NCBI GenBank assembly: GCA_027030565.1
Contig: JALVEU010000071.1
Coordinates: 1 to 15,130 of the forward strand
DNA length: 15,130 bases
Direction: 5' to 3'
Origin: Gammaproteobacteria bacterium
Lineage (GTDB): Bacteria > Pseudomonadota > Gammaproteobacteria > JAJDOJ01
The notes under the pieces were generated by a model. The model had not been told where the DNA came from and did no database searches. It saw only the letters and a list, made by a program, of their open reading frames with translations. A program made the translations under genes and the position numbers. Positions 6,986-13,429 of this stretch are shown piece by piece. Every line of letters starts with the position of its first letter. The stretch's first letter is position 1.

Positions 6986-9180
6986 GAGGCCAGCCGGGTG
7001 CCCAACTGATAGACGGCCATGGCGCTCAGGTAGCCCAGCGTGGTCATATAGGTCCAGGCGAAGGCCGCCCACCCCCAGTGGTTGGTCTCACGCCCGATGG
7101 TGACCACGGTGGCGGCGCACTGCAGGCAGAAGGCGTAGAAGACGAGCAACCCCAGGACCATGGGCAGCGTGAACACCGGTCGCCCATCGGGCCAGGTGGC
7201 GCCCGCCAAGCGGCGGGCCAGGGCCTGGCTCTCCTCGTCCACCTCGCTGCCCACCGCATAGATGGTGCCCAGCACGGCGATCACCACTTCACGGGCGGGA
7301 AACCCCGCGATCACCGCCGCCGACACCTTCCAGTCCCAACCCAGGGGGGCGAAGGCTGGGGCCACCGCTTGGCCCATCCGCCCCAGGTAACTCTGCTCCA
7401 GGTAGGCGGCGGCCTCCTCGTGGGCCAGGGAGCGCAGGCGTTCCTGGCGCTGCGGTTCGGGCAGGGTGGCCAGGGCGGCGCGCTGGGTCTCGAAATGTGC
7501 GTGCACCTGGGCGGGTCGGGGGAAGTAGGCCAGGGCCCAGATCACCACCGCCACGGTGAAGATGATGGTGCCGGCCCGTTTGAGAAAGATCCTCGCCCGC
7601 TCCCAGAGCCGCAGGAGGACGGACTTCAGGTTGGGCAGCCGGTAGGGCGGCAGCTCCATGAGGAAGGTGGGCGTGGGGCCGCGTAGCAGTGTGCGCTTGA
7701 GCAGCCAGGCGGTGAGAATGCCGCCGACGATGCCCAGCAGGTAGAGGGCGAGCAGCACGAGGCCCTGCAGATTGATCCACCCCCCGAGATAGGTCCGTTG
7801 AGGCACGAAGGCGGCGATCAGCAGCGCATAGACGGGGAGCCGGGCCGAACAGGTCATGAACGGCGCGGCGAGGATCGTGGCCAGGCGGTCGCGCCGGTCG
7901 GGGATCACCCGCGTGGCCATGATGCCGGGTACCGCACAGGCGAAGCTGGAGAGCATGGGGATGAAAGACTGCCCCGACAGGCCGCACCAGCGCATGAGCC
8001 GGTCCATGAGAAAGGCGGCGCGGGCCATGTAGCCGGTGTCCTCCAGCAGGATGATGAAGGCGTAGAGGATGAGGATCTGCGGGAGGAAGATCACCACGCT
8101 TCCCACTCCGGCCACGACGCCGTCGGCGAGCAGACTGGCCAGGGCGCCCTCGGGCAGCTGGGCGTGCAAGAGGTCGGCCACCGTGGTGGTGAGGCCGTCG
8201 ATCCAGTCCATCAGCGGCGTGGCCCAGGAGAACACCGCCTGAAACACCAGCCCCATGACCAGGACGAACAGGGCGGTGCCCAGAAACGGATGGCTGACCA
8301 CCCGGTCCACACGGTCCGACAGGCCGGTCCCGACCGGCTGCCGGCGTTCCACCTCGGAGACCACCCGGTTGATCCATTCGTAGCGGGCCCGGGCCTCCAG
8401 CGCCGGCAGCGGCCTGTCCCCGCCGAGTTCCCGGCGCAGGGCCTCGATCCTTTCGCGGACCGGTTCCCCCGCCAGCTCGATCAGGCGCTGCTCGGCATAT
8501 CCGTCCTGGTCGATGAGGGCTCGTTCCACGGCGTAGTCGGAGACCCCGATCCCCTGCGCGCGCAGCGACTGGGCCAGCTCGTGGGCGCGTTTGCGCAGCT
8601 CGGGGAGGAGGGCGATCTCGGCCGGGCTGCCGTGGCGCACGGCCGCATCCAGGGCGTCGCGCAGGGCGTCCAGGCCGATCCCCTTGGAGGCCACCGTGGG
8701 GACCACCGTGGCGTGCAGCAGCCGACCGAGCCGCTCGGCATCGATGTGGATGCCCCGTTTCTCGGCTGCGTCCACCATGTTGAGGGCGACGACCACCGGC
8801 AGGCCCTGTTCCAGCACCTGGCTCACCAGATAGAGGTTGCGACGCAGATTGGTGGCGTCTACCACGGCGAGCACCGCTGCGGGATGGCCGATCTCCTCGT
8901 AGGCGCCCGCCAGCACGTCCACTGCCACCATCTCGTCGGGGGACTGGGCGGCGAGGGAATAGGTGCCGGGCACGTCCACCAACGTCACCTCTCCGGAGGC
9001 GAGGTCGGCGGTACCCGTGTGCTTCTCCACCGTGACCCCCGGATAGTTACCGGTCTTCTGGCGCAGCCCGGTCAGGGCGTTGAACAGGGTGCTCTTGCCG
9101 GTATTGGGATTGCCCACTACGGCGATGATGCGAGCGGCGGCGTGCGGGGCGGGCCTGGGTTGGGCTGCGGGGGCGTTCAC
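6982..9180 (-). CDS. feoB: Ferrous iron transport protein B (GTPase-permease)
   Basis: This is the inner-membrane Fe(II) transporter, 732 residues. The N-terminal G domain shows G1 GNPNTGKST (23-31), G3 DVPG (69-72) and G4 NMVD (134-137). The helical GDI region spans roughly 180-280. The membrane part begins near 298. Gate 1 is seen around PFMTCSARLPVYALL (440-454, Cys444) and Gate 2 around LQCAATVVTIGRE (686-698, Cys688); SSFACAVPG (411-419) adds another conserved Cys. The start is a GTG at 9178-9180 without a clear Shine-Dalgarno site, 36 nt after the feoA stop; no ATG or GTG lies in frame between that stop and this codon, so coupling to upstream feoA translation is likely. The 3' end overlaps the Cys-rich gene by four bases. 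All core motifs are intact, so the transporter should be functional. Confidence 0.97.
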   Translation of the reverse strand: MNAPAAQPRPAPHAAARIIAVVGNPNTGKSTLFNALTGLRQKTGNYPGVTVEKHTGTADLASGEVTLVDVPGTYSLAAQSPDEMVAVDVLAGAYEEIGHPAAVLAVVDATNLRRNLYLVSQVLEQGLPVVVALNMVDAAEKRGIHIDAERLGRLLHATVVPTVASKGIGLDALRDALDAAVRHGSPAEIALLPELRKRAHELAQSLRAQGIGVSDYAVERALIDQDGYAEQRLIELAGEPVRERIEALRRELGGDRPLPALEARARYEWINRVVSEVERRQPVGTGLSDRVDRVVSHPFLGTALFVLVMGLVFQAVFSWATPLMDWIDGLTTTVADLLHAQLPEGALASLLADGVVAGVGSVVIFLPQILILYAFIILLEDTGYMARAAFLMDRLMRWCGLSGQSFIPMLSSFACAVPGIMATRVIPDRRDRLATILAAPFMTCSARLPVYALLIAAFVPQRTYLGGWINLQGLVLLALYLLGIVGGILTAWLLKRTLLRGPTPTFLMELPPYRLPNLKSVLLRLWERARIFLKRAGTIIFTVAVVIWALAYFPRPAQVHAHFETQRAALATLPEPQRQERLRSLAHEEAAAYLEQSYLGRMGQAVAPAFAPLGWDWKVSAAVIAGFPAREVVIAVLGTIYAVGSEVDEESQALARRLAGATWPDGRPVFTLPMVLGLLVFYAFCLQCAATVVTIGRETNHWGWAAFAWTYMTTLGYLSAMAVYQLGTRLAS

Positions 9181-9216
9181 GGCCGTGAGGGATGGGTGGA
9201 GGGCCGGTGCACGGGG

Positions 9217-9441
9217 TCAGCGCACCTCGACGGCGCGGGCCTCGTCCCGGCGCAGCGACAAGGCGTAGTCCATCACGCGGATCTCGATGGGGTCGCCGGC
9301 CGGGGCGCGGCGTACCACTTCCACCTCGGTGTCCTCGAGCAGCCCCATGCTCATGAGACGCTGCATCACCAGGCCGTCACCGCCGACGCGGACCACACGT
9401 CCTTTCTCCCCCGGCTTGAGATCGGCCAGCGTGCGGTTCAT
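9217..9441 (-). CDS. feoA: FeoA-family SH3-like protein, second copy (proximal to feoB)
   Basis: FeoA proteins are small cytosolic SH3-fold partners needed for FeoB-driven Fe(II) uptake. This copy has 74 residues and the typical opening NRTLADLKPGEKGRVVRVGG, then LMSMGLLEDTEVEVVRRAP (30-48) and GDPIEIRVMDYALSLRRDEA (49-68). The match to the classical FeoA pattern, including MGL..GT/DTEV and the ALSLRR segment, is close. Its ATG overlaps the stop of the upstream feoA copy as ATGA (9438-9441). It ends 36 nt before feoB. Of the two copies this is the more canonical, so it is the better candidate for the working FeoB partner. Confidence 0.92.
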   Translation of the reverse strand: MNRTLADLKPGEKGRVVRVGGDGLVMQRLMSMGLLEDTEVEVVRRAPAGDPIEIRVMDYALSLRRDEARAVEVR

Positions 9442-9710
9442 GCGGCCTCGCGGCGCAGCAGGCGGGCCAGGAGTCCGCGGCGCTGGCGGGGCGTGAGGCG
9501 CTCCACCTGGATCCGCGCGGCCTCCTGGCCGTTGAGGGCCCAGCGGCTGTGATCGACGGCCACCACCAGCGGGTCGCCGGGCTGCAGGACCCGGACCTCG
9601 GTCCCCGGCAAGAGGCCACGGGCGTGGAGTTTGTCGCGCAGCTTCGGGTCGCGGACATCGACCGCCGTGATGATGGCCCGTTGGCCCCGATCCAGCTCGC
9701 GTAACGTCAT
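9438..9710 (-). CDS. feoA: FeoA-family SH3-like protein, first copy of the operon
   Basis: This 90-residue protein is the promoter-proximal gene of the feo operon. It carries the FeoA core MTLRELDRGQRAIITAVD, then KLHARGLLPGTEVRVLQPGDP (27-47) and SRWALNGQEAARIQVERL (55-72). A basic Arg/Leu-rich tail (73-90) is absent from the second copy. ATG 9708-9710 is preceded by a weak GGAG 14 bases upstream; an in-frame ATG at 9782 would start inside the Fur box and is unlikely. The four-base overlap with the next feoA gives two tandem, diverged FeoA domains as separate proteins. Division of labour between the copies is unknown. Confidence 0.9.
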   Translation of the reverse strand: MTLRELDRGQRAIITAVDVRDPKLRDKLHARGLLPGTEVRVLQPGDPLVVAVDHSRWALNGQEAARIQVERLTPRQRRGLLARLLRREAA

Positions 9711-9752
9711 GGGGAAATACTCCAAGTGGATGGCACACACAGAACGCTCGGT

Positions 9753-9758
9753 ATGATG
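9753..9758 (-). promoter_or_regulatory. Candidate -10 element for the feo operon
   Basis: CATCAT on the minus strand matches four of six -10 bases. It lies so that transcription would begin near 9746, about 42.5 bases from the centre of the FNR-like site, the spacing of FNR class II activated promoters. This is inferred from geometry only. An alternative arrangement is TTGATT as -35 with TATCGT as -10, inside the Fur box. Confidence 0.3.
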
Positions 9759-9764
9759 AACGGA

Positions 9765-9783
9765 AACGATAATCCTTCTCATT
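9765..9783 (-). promoter_or_regulatory. Fur box upstream of the feo operon
   Basis: On the minus strand the site reads AATGAGAAGGATTATCGTT, which differs from the symmetric AATGATAATnATTATCATT form of the Fur consensus at three of 18 specified positions. It ends 55 bp upstream of the first feoA start and covers the likely promoter core. Fur with Fe(II) would repress the operon when iron is sufficient, as is established for feo in enterobacteria. The match is unusually AT-rich for this GC-rich region, which adds weight. Confidence 0.82.
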
Positions 9784-9795
9784 GACGCAAATCAA
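9782..9795 (-). promoter_or_regulatory. FNR/Anr-type box upstream of the feo operon
   Basis: The minus strand reads TTGATTTGCGTCAA, matching the FNR/Anr consensus TTGAT-N4-ATCAA at nine of ten positions. It adjoins and overlaps the Fur box by two bases on the distal side. FNR activates feo under low oxygen in E. coli, when Fe(II) is the available iron form, so the same logic is expected here. The site is oriented and spaced suitably for class II activation with the candidate -10 at 9753-9758. Confidence 0.75.
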
Positions 9796-9883
9796 GTATA
9801 TGACGGCGTGCACACCTATGCCCTCATGATTTCCGCGCAGGATGGGGGCGTGGAGGGCCCGAGACCGGGCCGCCGAGACCAGC

Positions 9884-11206
9884 TCAGGCGTCGCCCGGGC
9901 GGTCGCCCGATACGGCGCCGCGGCCCCGTCTGCCCTCCGGGCGCTTCCCGCGGGCCTTGGTGCCGCGCCCGCGCCCGGTGGGTCTGCGGCTCTTGCCATG
10001 GGCCGAACGGCGCCGCCGGGCGGGCCGTTGAGGCTCGACGAGCAATTCGTGCGTGACGGGTTCGACAGGGATCTTGTAGCCCACGTAGGCCTCGATCTCC
10101 GGCAGGTGGAAGGCATAACGCTCGCAGGCGAAGCTGATGGCGTCGCCCTCGGCGCCCGCCCGAGCGGTGCGGCCGATGCGGTGGACGTAGTCCTCTTCGG
10201 ACTGGGGCAGATCGAAGTTGATGACGTGCGAGACGTCGGGCACGTGCAGGCCGCGCGATGCCACGTCGGTGGCCACCAGGACCGGGTATTCCCCAGTGCT
10301 GAACCCCTTGAGCAGCCGCAGACGCTTCTTCTGGGGCACATCTCCCGAGAGCAGGGCGGTGCGGTAGCCGTTGGCCTCCAGATAGGCGGCGACCTGCTCG
10401 GCGGCGTGCTTGGTATTGACGAACACCATGGTGCGCTCTGGCGCGTGACGCCGGAACAGGCCGAGGAGCAGGGCGATCTTCTCCTCGTTGGCGGGGAAGT
10501 AGACCACCTGGCGCACGCGGTCGGTGGTGAGCTTGTCGGGCTCGATCTCCACGCGCACGGGATTGTTCATGTGCTCATAGGCGAGTTCCATGACGCGATG
10601 GGAGAGCGTGGCGGAGAACAGCATGCTCAAGCGTCGTTCGGCCGGGGGCATGCGCCGGAACAGGTAACGCACGTCCTTGATGAAGCCGAGATCGAACATC
10701 CGGTCGGCTTCGTCGAGCACCACCACCTGGATGGCGCGCAGGTCGAACACGCGCTGCTTGAAATAGTCGATGAGACGGCCCGGTGTGCCGATGAGCACGT
10801 CCACCCCGGCCTGCAGCCGCTCACGCTGTTCCACGTAGCCGGCTCCGCCATAGACCAGCCCCAGATCGAGTCCGGTGTGGCGGCCCAGGAGCCTGGCGTC
10901 GCGGTGGATCTGCACGGCCAGCTCGCGCGTCGGGGCCACGACCAGCGCCCGCGGCTGGGTGGCGCGGCGCTTGGGATGGGCGGGTTCTGTGAGCAGCCGG
11001 GTGAACAGGGCGACCAGGAAGGCGGCGGTCTTGCCCGTACCGGTCTGGGCCTGCCCGGCCACGTCCCGCCCGGAGAGCGCCACCGGCAGGGTCTCGGCCT
11101 GGATGGGGGTGCAGTGGGTGAATCCGGCTTCCTGGAGGCCCTGGCGGACCGGTTCGGGGAGATCGAATTCGTCGAATGTCGTGTCGGTTACGAGGTTCTC
11201 GGTCAT
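9884..11206 (-). CDS. rhlB: DEAD-box ATP-dependent RNA helicase RhlB
   Basis: This 440-residue helicase unwinds RNA; in E. coli it is a component of the RNase E degradosome. The motifs are in order: Q motif (F29-T.. PIQ 34-36), Walker A AQTGTGKT (53-60), PTREL (92-96), DEAD (165-168), SAT (198-200) and HRIGRTAR (342-349). The segment CERYAFHLPEIEAYVGYKIPV (361-381) resembles the RhlB-specific C-terminal core. The gene order, divergent from trxA and rho, is the same as in E. coli and supports RhlB over RhlE or SrmB. Residues 393-440 form an Arg/Gly-rich tail that probably adds RNA binding. ATG 11204-11206 follows AGAGGG at close spacing. Whether this organism's RNase E carries the RhlB-binding site cannot be seen here. 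Confidence 0.93.
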   Translation of the reverse strand: MTENLVTDTTFDEFDLPEPVRQGLQEAGFTHCTPIQAETLPVALSGRDVAGQAQTGTGKTAAFLVALFTRLLTEPAHPKRRATQPRALVVAPTRELAVQIHRDARLLGRHTGLDLGLVYGGAGYVEQRERLQAGVDVLIGTPGRLIDYFKQRVFDLRAIQVVVLDEADRMFDLGFIKDVRYLFRRMPPAERRLSMLFSATLSHRVMELAYEHMNNPVRVEIEPDKLTTDRVRQVVYFPANEEKIALLLGLFRRHAPERTMVFVNTKHAAEQVAAYLEANGYRTALLSGDVPQKKRLRLLKGFSTGEYPVLVATDVASRGLHVPDVSHVINFDLPQSEEDYVHRIGRTARAGAEGDAISFACERYAFHLPEIEAYVGYKIPVEPVTHELLVEPQRPARRRRSAHGKSRRPTGRGRGTKARGKRPEGRRGRGAVSGDRPGDA

Positions 11207-11378
11207 AGCCCTCTAGCATACCCCATCCGGCGTGCCGGGGTTGACGTGCATGGTGGACCGGCCGGCGTGCTTGCGGTACCCTTCGCCGCTTTCGGGTGGG
11301 GATGCCATCGGGCGGTCCGGGGGCGCGGTCCGGCTTCCGGAGACGCAAGAGACGACCAAGACCACGAGGGTTTGTATC
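11207..11378 (+). promoter_or_regulatory. Divergent rhlB/trxA intergenic region
   Basis: These 172 bp must hold the promoters of both genes. On the minus strand GGGTATGCTA (11214-11223) contains a TATGCT -10-like hexamer, but it overlaps the rhlB ribosome-binding site and would leave almost no leader, so it is doubtful. On the plus strand TTGACG (11241-11246) resembles a -35 but has no matching -10 at 16-18 bp. The trxA Shine-Dalgarno is GAGGG about eight bases before its GTG. No operator could be recognised. Confidence 0.3.
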
Positions 11379-11705
11379 GTGAGCGAAAAGATTGTGCACG
11401 TGAGCGACGACAGCTTCGAGCAGGAGGTCCTCAAGTCCGACAAGCCGGTCCTGGTGGATTTTTGGGCCGAGTGGTGCGGACCGTGCAAGATGATCGCGCC
11501 GATCCTGGACGAGATCGCCGAGGAATACGACGGCCGGCTCAAGGTGGCCAAGCTCGACATCGACGACAATCCGCAGACGCCGCCCAAGTACGGGATCCGG
11601 GGGATTCCCACCCTGATGTTGTTCAAGAATGGGGAGGTGGAAGCCACCAAGGTGGGCGCGTTGTCCAAGTCGCAGCTGACGGCATTCCTCGACCAGAACA
11701 TCTGA
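11379..11705 (+). CDS. trxA: Thioredoxin 1
   Basis: This is a 108-residue cytosolic thioredoxin, the same size as E. coli TrxA. The redox-active W32-C33-G34-P35-C36 is intact. The buried D27 is present in LVDFWAEWCGPC, and the cis-proline is P77 in GIRGIPT. The start is GTG at 11379, preceded by GAGGG; it yields the standard N-terminus MSEKIVHVSDDSFEQEVL. An open frame extends upstream to 11232 but has no thioredoxin-like sequence and no ribosome-binding site. It lies between divergent rhlB and rho, as in E. coli, and provides general disulfide reduction, for example for ribonucleotide reductase. Identification is very secure. Confidence 0.97.
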   Translation: MSEKIVHVSDDSFEQEVLKSDKPVLVDFWAEWCGPCKMIAPILDEIAEEYDGRLKVAKLDIDDNPQTPPKYGIRGIPTLMLFKNGEVEATKVGALSKSQLTAFLDQNI

Positions 11706-11736
11706 GGAGGCCGGCGGTCGCTCCGAGGCTGGACGG

Positions 11737-11796
11737 ATGAACCATTTGGTGCTACAAGTATCCAACACAGTAGTGACATCCGGTCCCGGACTGTAA
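11737..11796 (+). CDS. Candidate 19-residue small ORF in the trxA-rho spacer
   Basis: ATG 11737 is preceded by GAGG at eight bases' spacing and opens a frame MNHLVLQVSNTVVTSGPGL ending in TAA at 11794-11796. It spans the region of inverted repeats and its stop codon lies in the putative rho -10 element. It could be a leader peptide transcribed from trxA, or a chance frame. I do not recognise it in any family. The good ribosome-binding site is the only positive evidence. Confidence 0.22.
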   Translation: MNHLVLQVSNTVVTSGPGL

Positions 11797-11800
11797 TACT
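11773..11800 (+). promoter_or_regulatory. Candidate rho promoter with extended -10
   Basis: GTGACA (11773-11778) matches five of six -35 bases. After 16 bp AATACT (11795-11800) matches four of six -10 bases, and it is preceded by TGT, an extended -10 feature. Transcription would start near 11807, giving a leader of about 175 nt before the rho start. The promoter is flanked by AAGTAT (11756-11761) and ATACTT (11796-11801), which are inverted repeats. The local AT content is higher than in the surroundings. Confidence 0.5.
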
Positions 11801-11806
11801 TAAGCA

Positions 11807-11982
11807 ACCCATTCGTGATCGGCGAGTCGGCATCGCCCCGGGCCGGGGTGGGTGCCTAGCCACATGCGTTCCCCCGCCGCCATTTCCCCCTCCGGGCACT
11901 CCCGGCGGCGCGCGGGATGTACAAGGATCCTGTAAGTGTGACCAAAGGAATATCGGCCTCTCAGCCGAAGGAGCCGGCACCG
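11807..11982 (+). promoter_or_regulatory. Structured rho leader with C-rich rut-like segment
   Basis: The leader carries several GC hairpins: CCCCG-GGC-CGGGG (11836-11848), GTGG/CCAC (11848-11863), CCGGG-CACT-CCCGG (11892-11905) and TCGGC-CTCTCA-GCCGA (11953-11968). Positions 11867-11893 are C-rich and G-poor (17 C, 3 G in 27 bases), the composition of Rho-binding rut sites. In E. coli, Rho represses its own synthesis by attenuation in the rho leader; the same is plausible here. The last hairpin abuts the ribosome-binding site AAGGAG (11968-11973). Confidence 0.45.
11864..11935 (+). CDS. Candidate rhoL-like leader peptide, 23 residues
   Basis: ATG 11864 opens MRSPAAISPSGHSRRRAGCTRIL, ending in TAA at 11933-11935, inside the rho leader. 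E. coli rho has a leader ORF, rhoL (33 residues), in the same place, also beginning MRS and rich in Ser/Arg; the resemblance is short and may be chance. The ribosome-binding site is weak (GGGTG 11 bases upstream). The frame overlaps the C-rich stretch and one hairpin. Confidence 0.3.
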   Translation: MRSPAAISPSGHSRRRAGCTRIL

Positions 11983-13335
11983 ATGAACGGCTCCACCACC
12001 GACTCCAGCTCCGCCGCGCCGTTGCGCCGGCGCCGCCCCCGCTCCGGCAACGCCCGAAAACAGGCCCCCTCCACGCCCATGAACCTCAGTGAACTCAAGA
12101 AGATGCCAGCCTCGGAGCTGGTCAAGCTCGCCGAGTCCATGGGGCTCGAAGGCATGGCGCGGCTGCGCAAGCAGGACATCATCTTCGCCATCCTGAAGGC
12201 CAAAGCCAAGGCCGGTGAGGACATCTTCGGGGGCGGGGTGCTGGAGATCCTGCAGGACGGATTCGGCTTCCTGCGTTCGGCCGACGCCTCGTATCTGGCC
12301 GGACCCGACGACATCTATGTATCGCCCAGCCAGATCCGGCGCTTCGGACTGCGCACGGGCGACACCATCACCGGCAAGATCCGCCCGCCCAAGGACGGCG
12401 AACGTTACTTCGCCATGCTGAAGGTGGACGAGATCAACTTCGAGGCCCCGGAGAACGCCAAGAACAAGGTCCTGTTCGAGAACCTGACCCCGCTCCATCC
12501 CTTGGAGCGCCTGAAGCTCGAGCGGGGCAACGGCAGCACCGAGGACATCACGGCACGCGTGGTGGACATCGTCGCCCCCATCGGCAAGGGCCAGCGGGGT
12601 CTCATCGTCTCGCCTCCCAAGGCGGGCAAGACGGTGATGCTGCAGAACATCGCCCAGAGCATCATCCACAACCATCCGGAGTGTTATCTCATCGTGTTGC
12701 TCATCGACGAGCGGCCCGAAGAGGTGACGGAGATGGAGCGAATGGTGCGGGGCGAGGTGATCTCTTCGACGTTCGACGAGCCGGCCACGCGCCACGTCCA
12801 GGTGGCGGAGATGGTCATCGAGAAGGCCAAGCGGCTGGTGGAACACAAGCGCGACGTGGTGATCATGCTCGACTCCATCACTCGCCTGGCGCGGGCCTAC
12901 AATACCGTGGTGCCCTCTTCGGGCAAGGTGCTCACGGGCGGCGTGGACGCCAATGCGCTGCAGAAGCCCAAGCGTTTCTTCGGGGCGGCGCGCAACATCG
13001 AGGAGGGGGGCAGCCTCACCATCATCGCCACGGCGCTGGTGGACACCGGCTCCAAGATGGACGAGGTGATCTACGAGGAGTTCAAGGGCACCGGCAACTC
13101 GGAAATCCATCTGGACCGCCGCATCGCCGAGAAGCGGGTGTTCCCCGCCATCAACATCAAGCGCTCGGGCACCCGCCGCGAGGAGCTGCTCACCGATCCC
13201 GATGAGCTGCAGAAGATGTGGATCCTGCGCAAGTTCCTGCACCAGATGGACGATCTGGAAGCGATGGAATTCCTGCTCGCGCGCCTGCAGCAGACCAAGA
13301 CCAACGACGAGTTCTTCGAATCCATGAAGCGCTGA
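11983..13335 (+). CDS. rho: Transcription termination factor Rho
   Basis: This hexameric RNA-dependent ATPase terminates transcription; it is 450 residues from the start chosen here. The N-terminal helix bundle begins at M33 (MNLSELKKMPASELVKLAE), the position of the E. coli start. The primary RNA site is DGFGFLR (92-98), Walker A is SPPKAGKT (210-217, Lys216), and Walker B ends at D297 in VVIMLDS. The Q-loop SSGKVLTGG and the R-loop region are intact, and the C-terminus is NDEFFESMKR. The ATG at 11983 has AAGGAG nine bases upstream, whereas the E. coli-like ATG at 12079 and the ATG at 11917 have no good site. This gives a 32-residue Ser/Pro/Arg-rich extension before the conserved core. Starting at 12079 would remove the extension and leave 418 residues. 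Confidence 0.96.
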   Translation: MNGSTTDSSSAAPLRRRRPRSGNARKQAPSTPMNLSELKKMPASELVKLAESMGLEGMARLRKQDIIFAILKAKAKAGEDIFGGGVLEILQDGFGFLRSADASYLAGPDDIYVSPSQIRRFGLRTGDTITGKIRPPKDGERYFAMLKVDEINFEAPENAKNKVLFENLTPLHPLERLKLERGNGSTEDITARVVDIVAPIGKGQRGLIVSPPKAGKTVMLQNIAQSIIHNHPECYLIVLLIDERPEEVTEMERMVRGEVISSTFDEPATRHVQVAEMVIEKAKRLVEHKRDVVIMLDSITRLARAYNTVVPSSGKVLTGGVDANALQKPKRFFGAARNIEEGGSLTIIATALVDTGSKMDEVIYEEFKGTGNSEIHLDRRIAEKRVFPAINIKRSGTRREELLTDPDELQKMWILRKFLHQMDDLEAMEFLLARLQQTKTNDEFFESMKR

Positions 13336-13392
13336 GGCGCACCGACAGCCTCCGCCGGGAGACCGCTACTCGTCCGTTCATCCCACGTATTT

Positions 13393-13420
13393 GGAATCCC
13401 GCACCCGGACGGCCGATTCC
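13393..13420. terminator. Candidate hairpin between convergent rho and UPF0114 genes
   Basis: GGAATC (13393-13398) and GATTCC (13415-13420) form an inverted repeat, extended on the inside by CCG/CGG with a small bulge. It sits 57 bp after the rho stop and 9 bp after the UPF0114 stop, so it could act on both strands. Neither side is followed by a run of T, so intrinsic termination would be weak. Confidence 0.28.
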
Positions 13421-13429
13421 GGCGCCGCG

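Noticed and set aside
7798..9552. Plus-strand 584-codon open frame opposite feoB and feoA
   Set aside because: It is antisense to three well-supported genes and its translation is repetitive Gly/His/Asp/Glu-rich sequence typical of shadow frames.
9856..9871. Hairpin GGCCCG-AGAC-CGGGCC downstream of rhlB as a terminator
   Set aside because: The stem is perfect but short and is not followed by T residues on the minus strand. It may aid Rho-dependent ending, but this cannot be supported.
9217..10341. Minus-strand 374-codon frame that would fuse feoA to upstream sequence
   Set aside because: Only the last 74 codons are FeoA. The rest is a wrong-frame reading of rhlB, the feo promoter and the first feoA.
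9842..11740. Plus-strand 632-codon open frame crossing rhlB and trxA
   Set aside because: It is antisense to rhlB and runs through trxA in the wrong frame; both real genes have complete motifs.
11800..13242. Minus-strand 480-codon open frame opposite rho
   Set aside because: It is antisense to highly conserved rho; the composition is that of a shadow frame.
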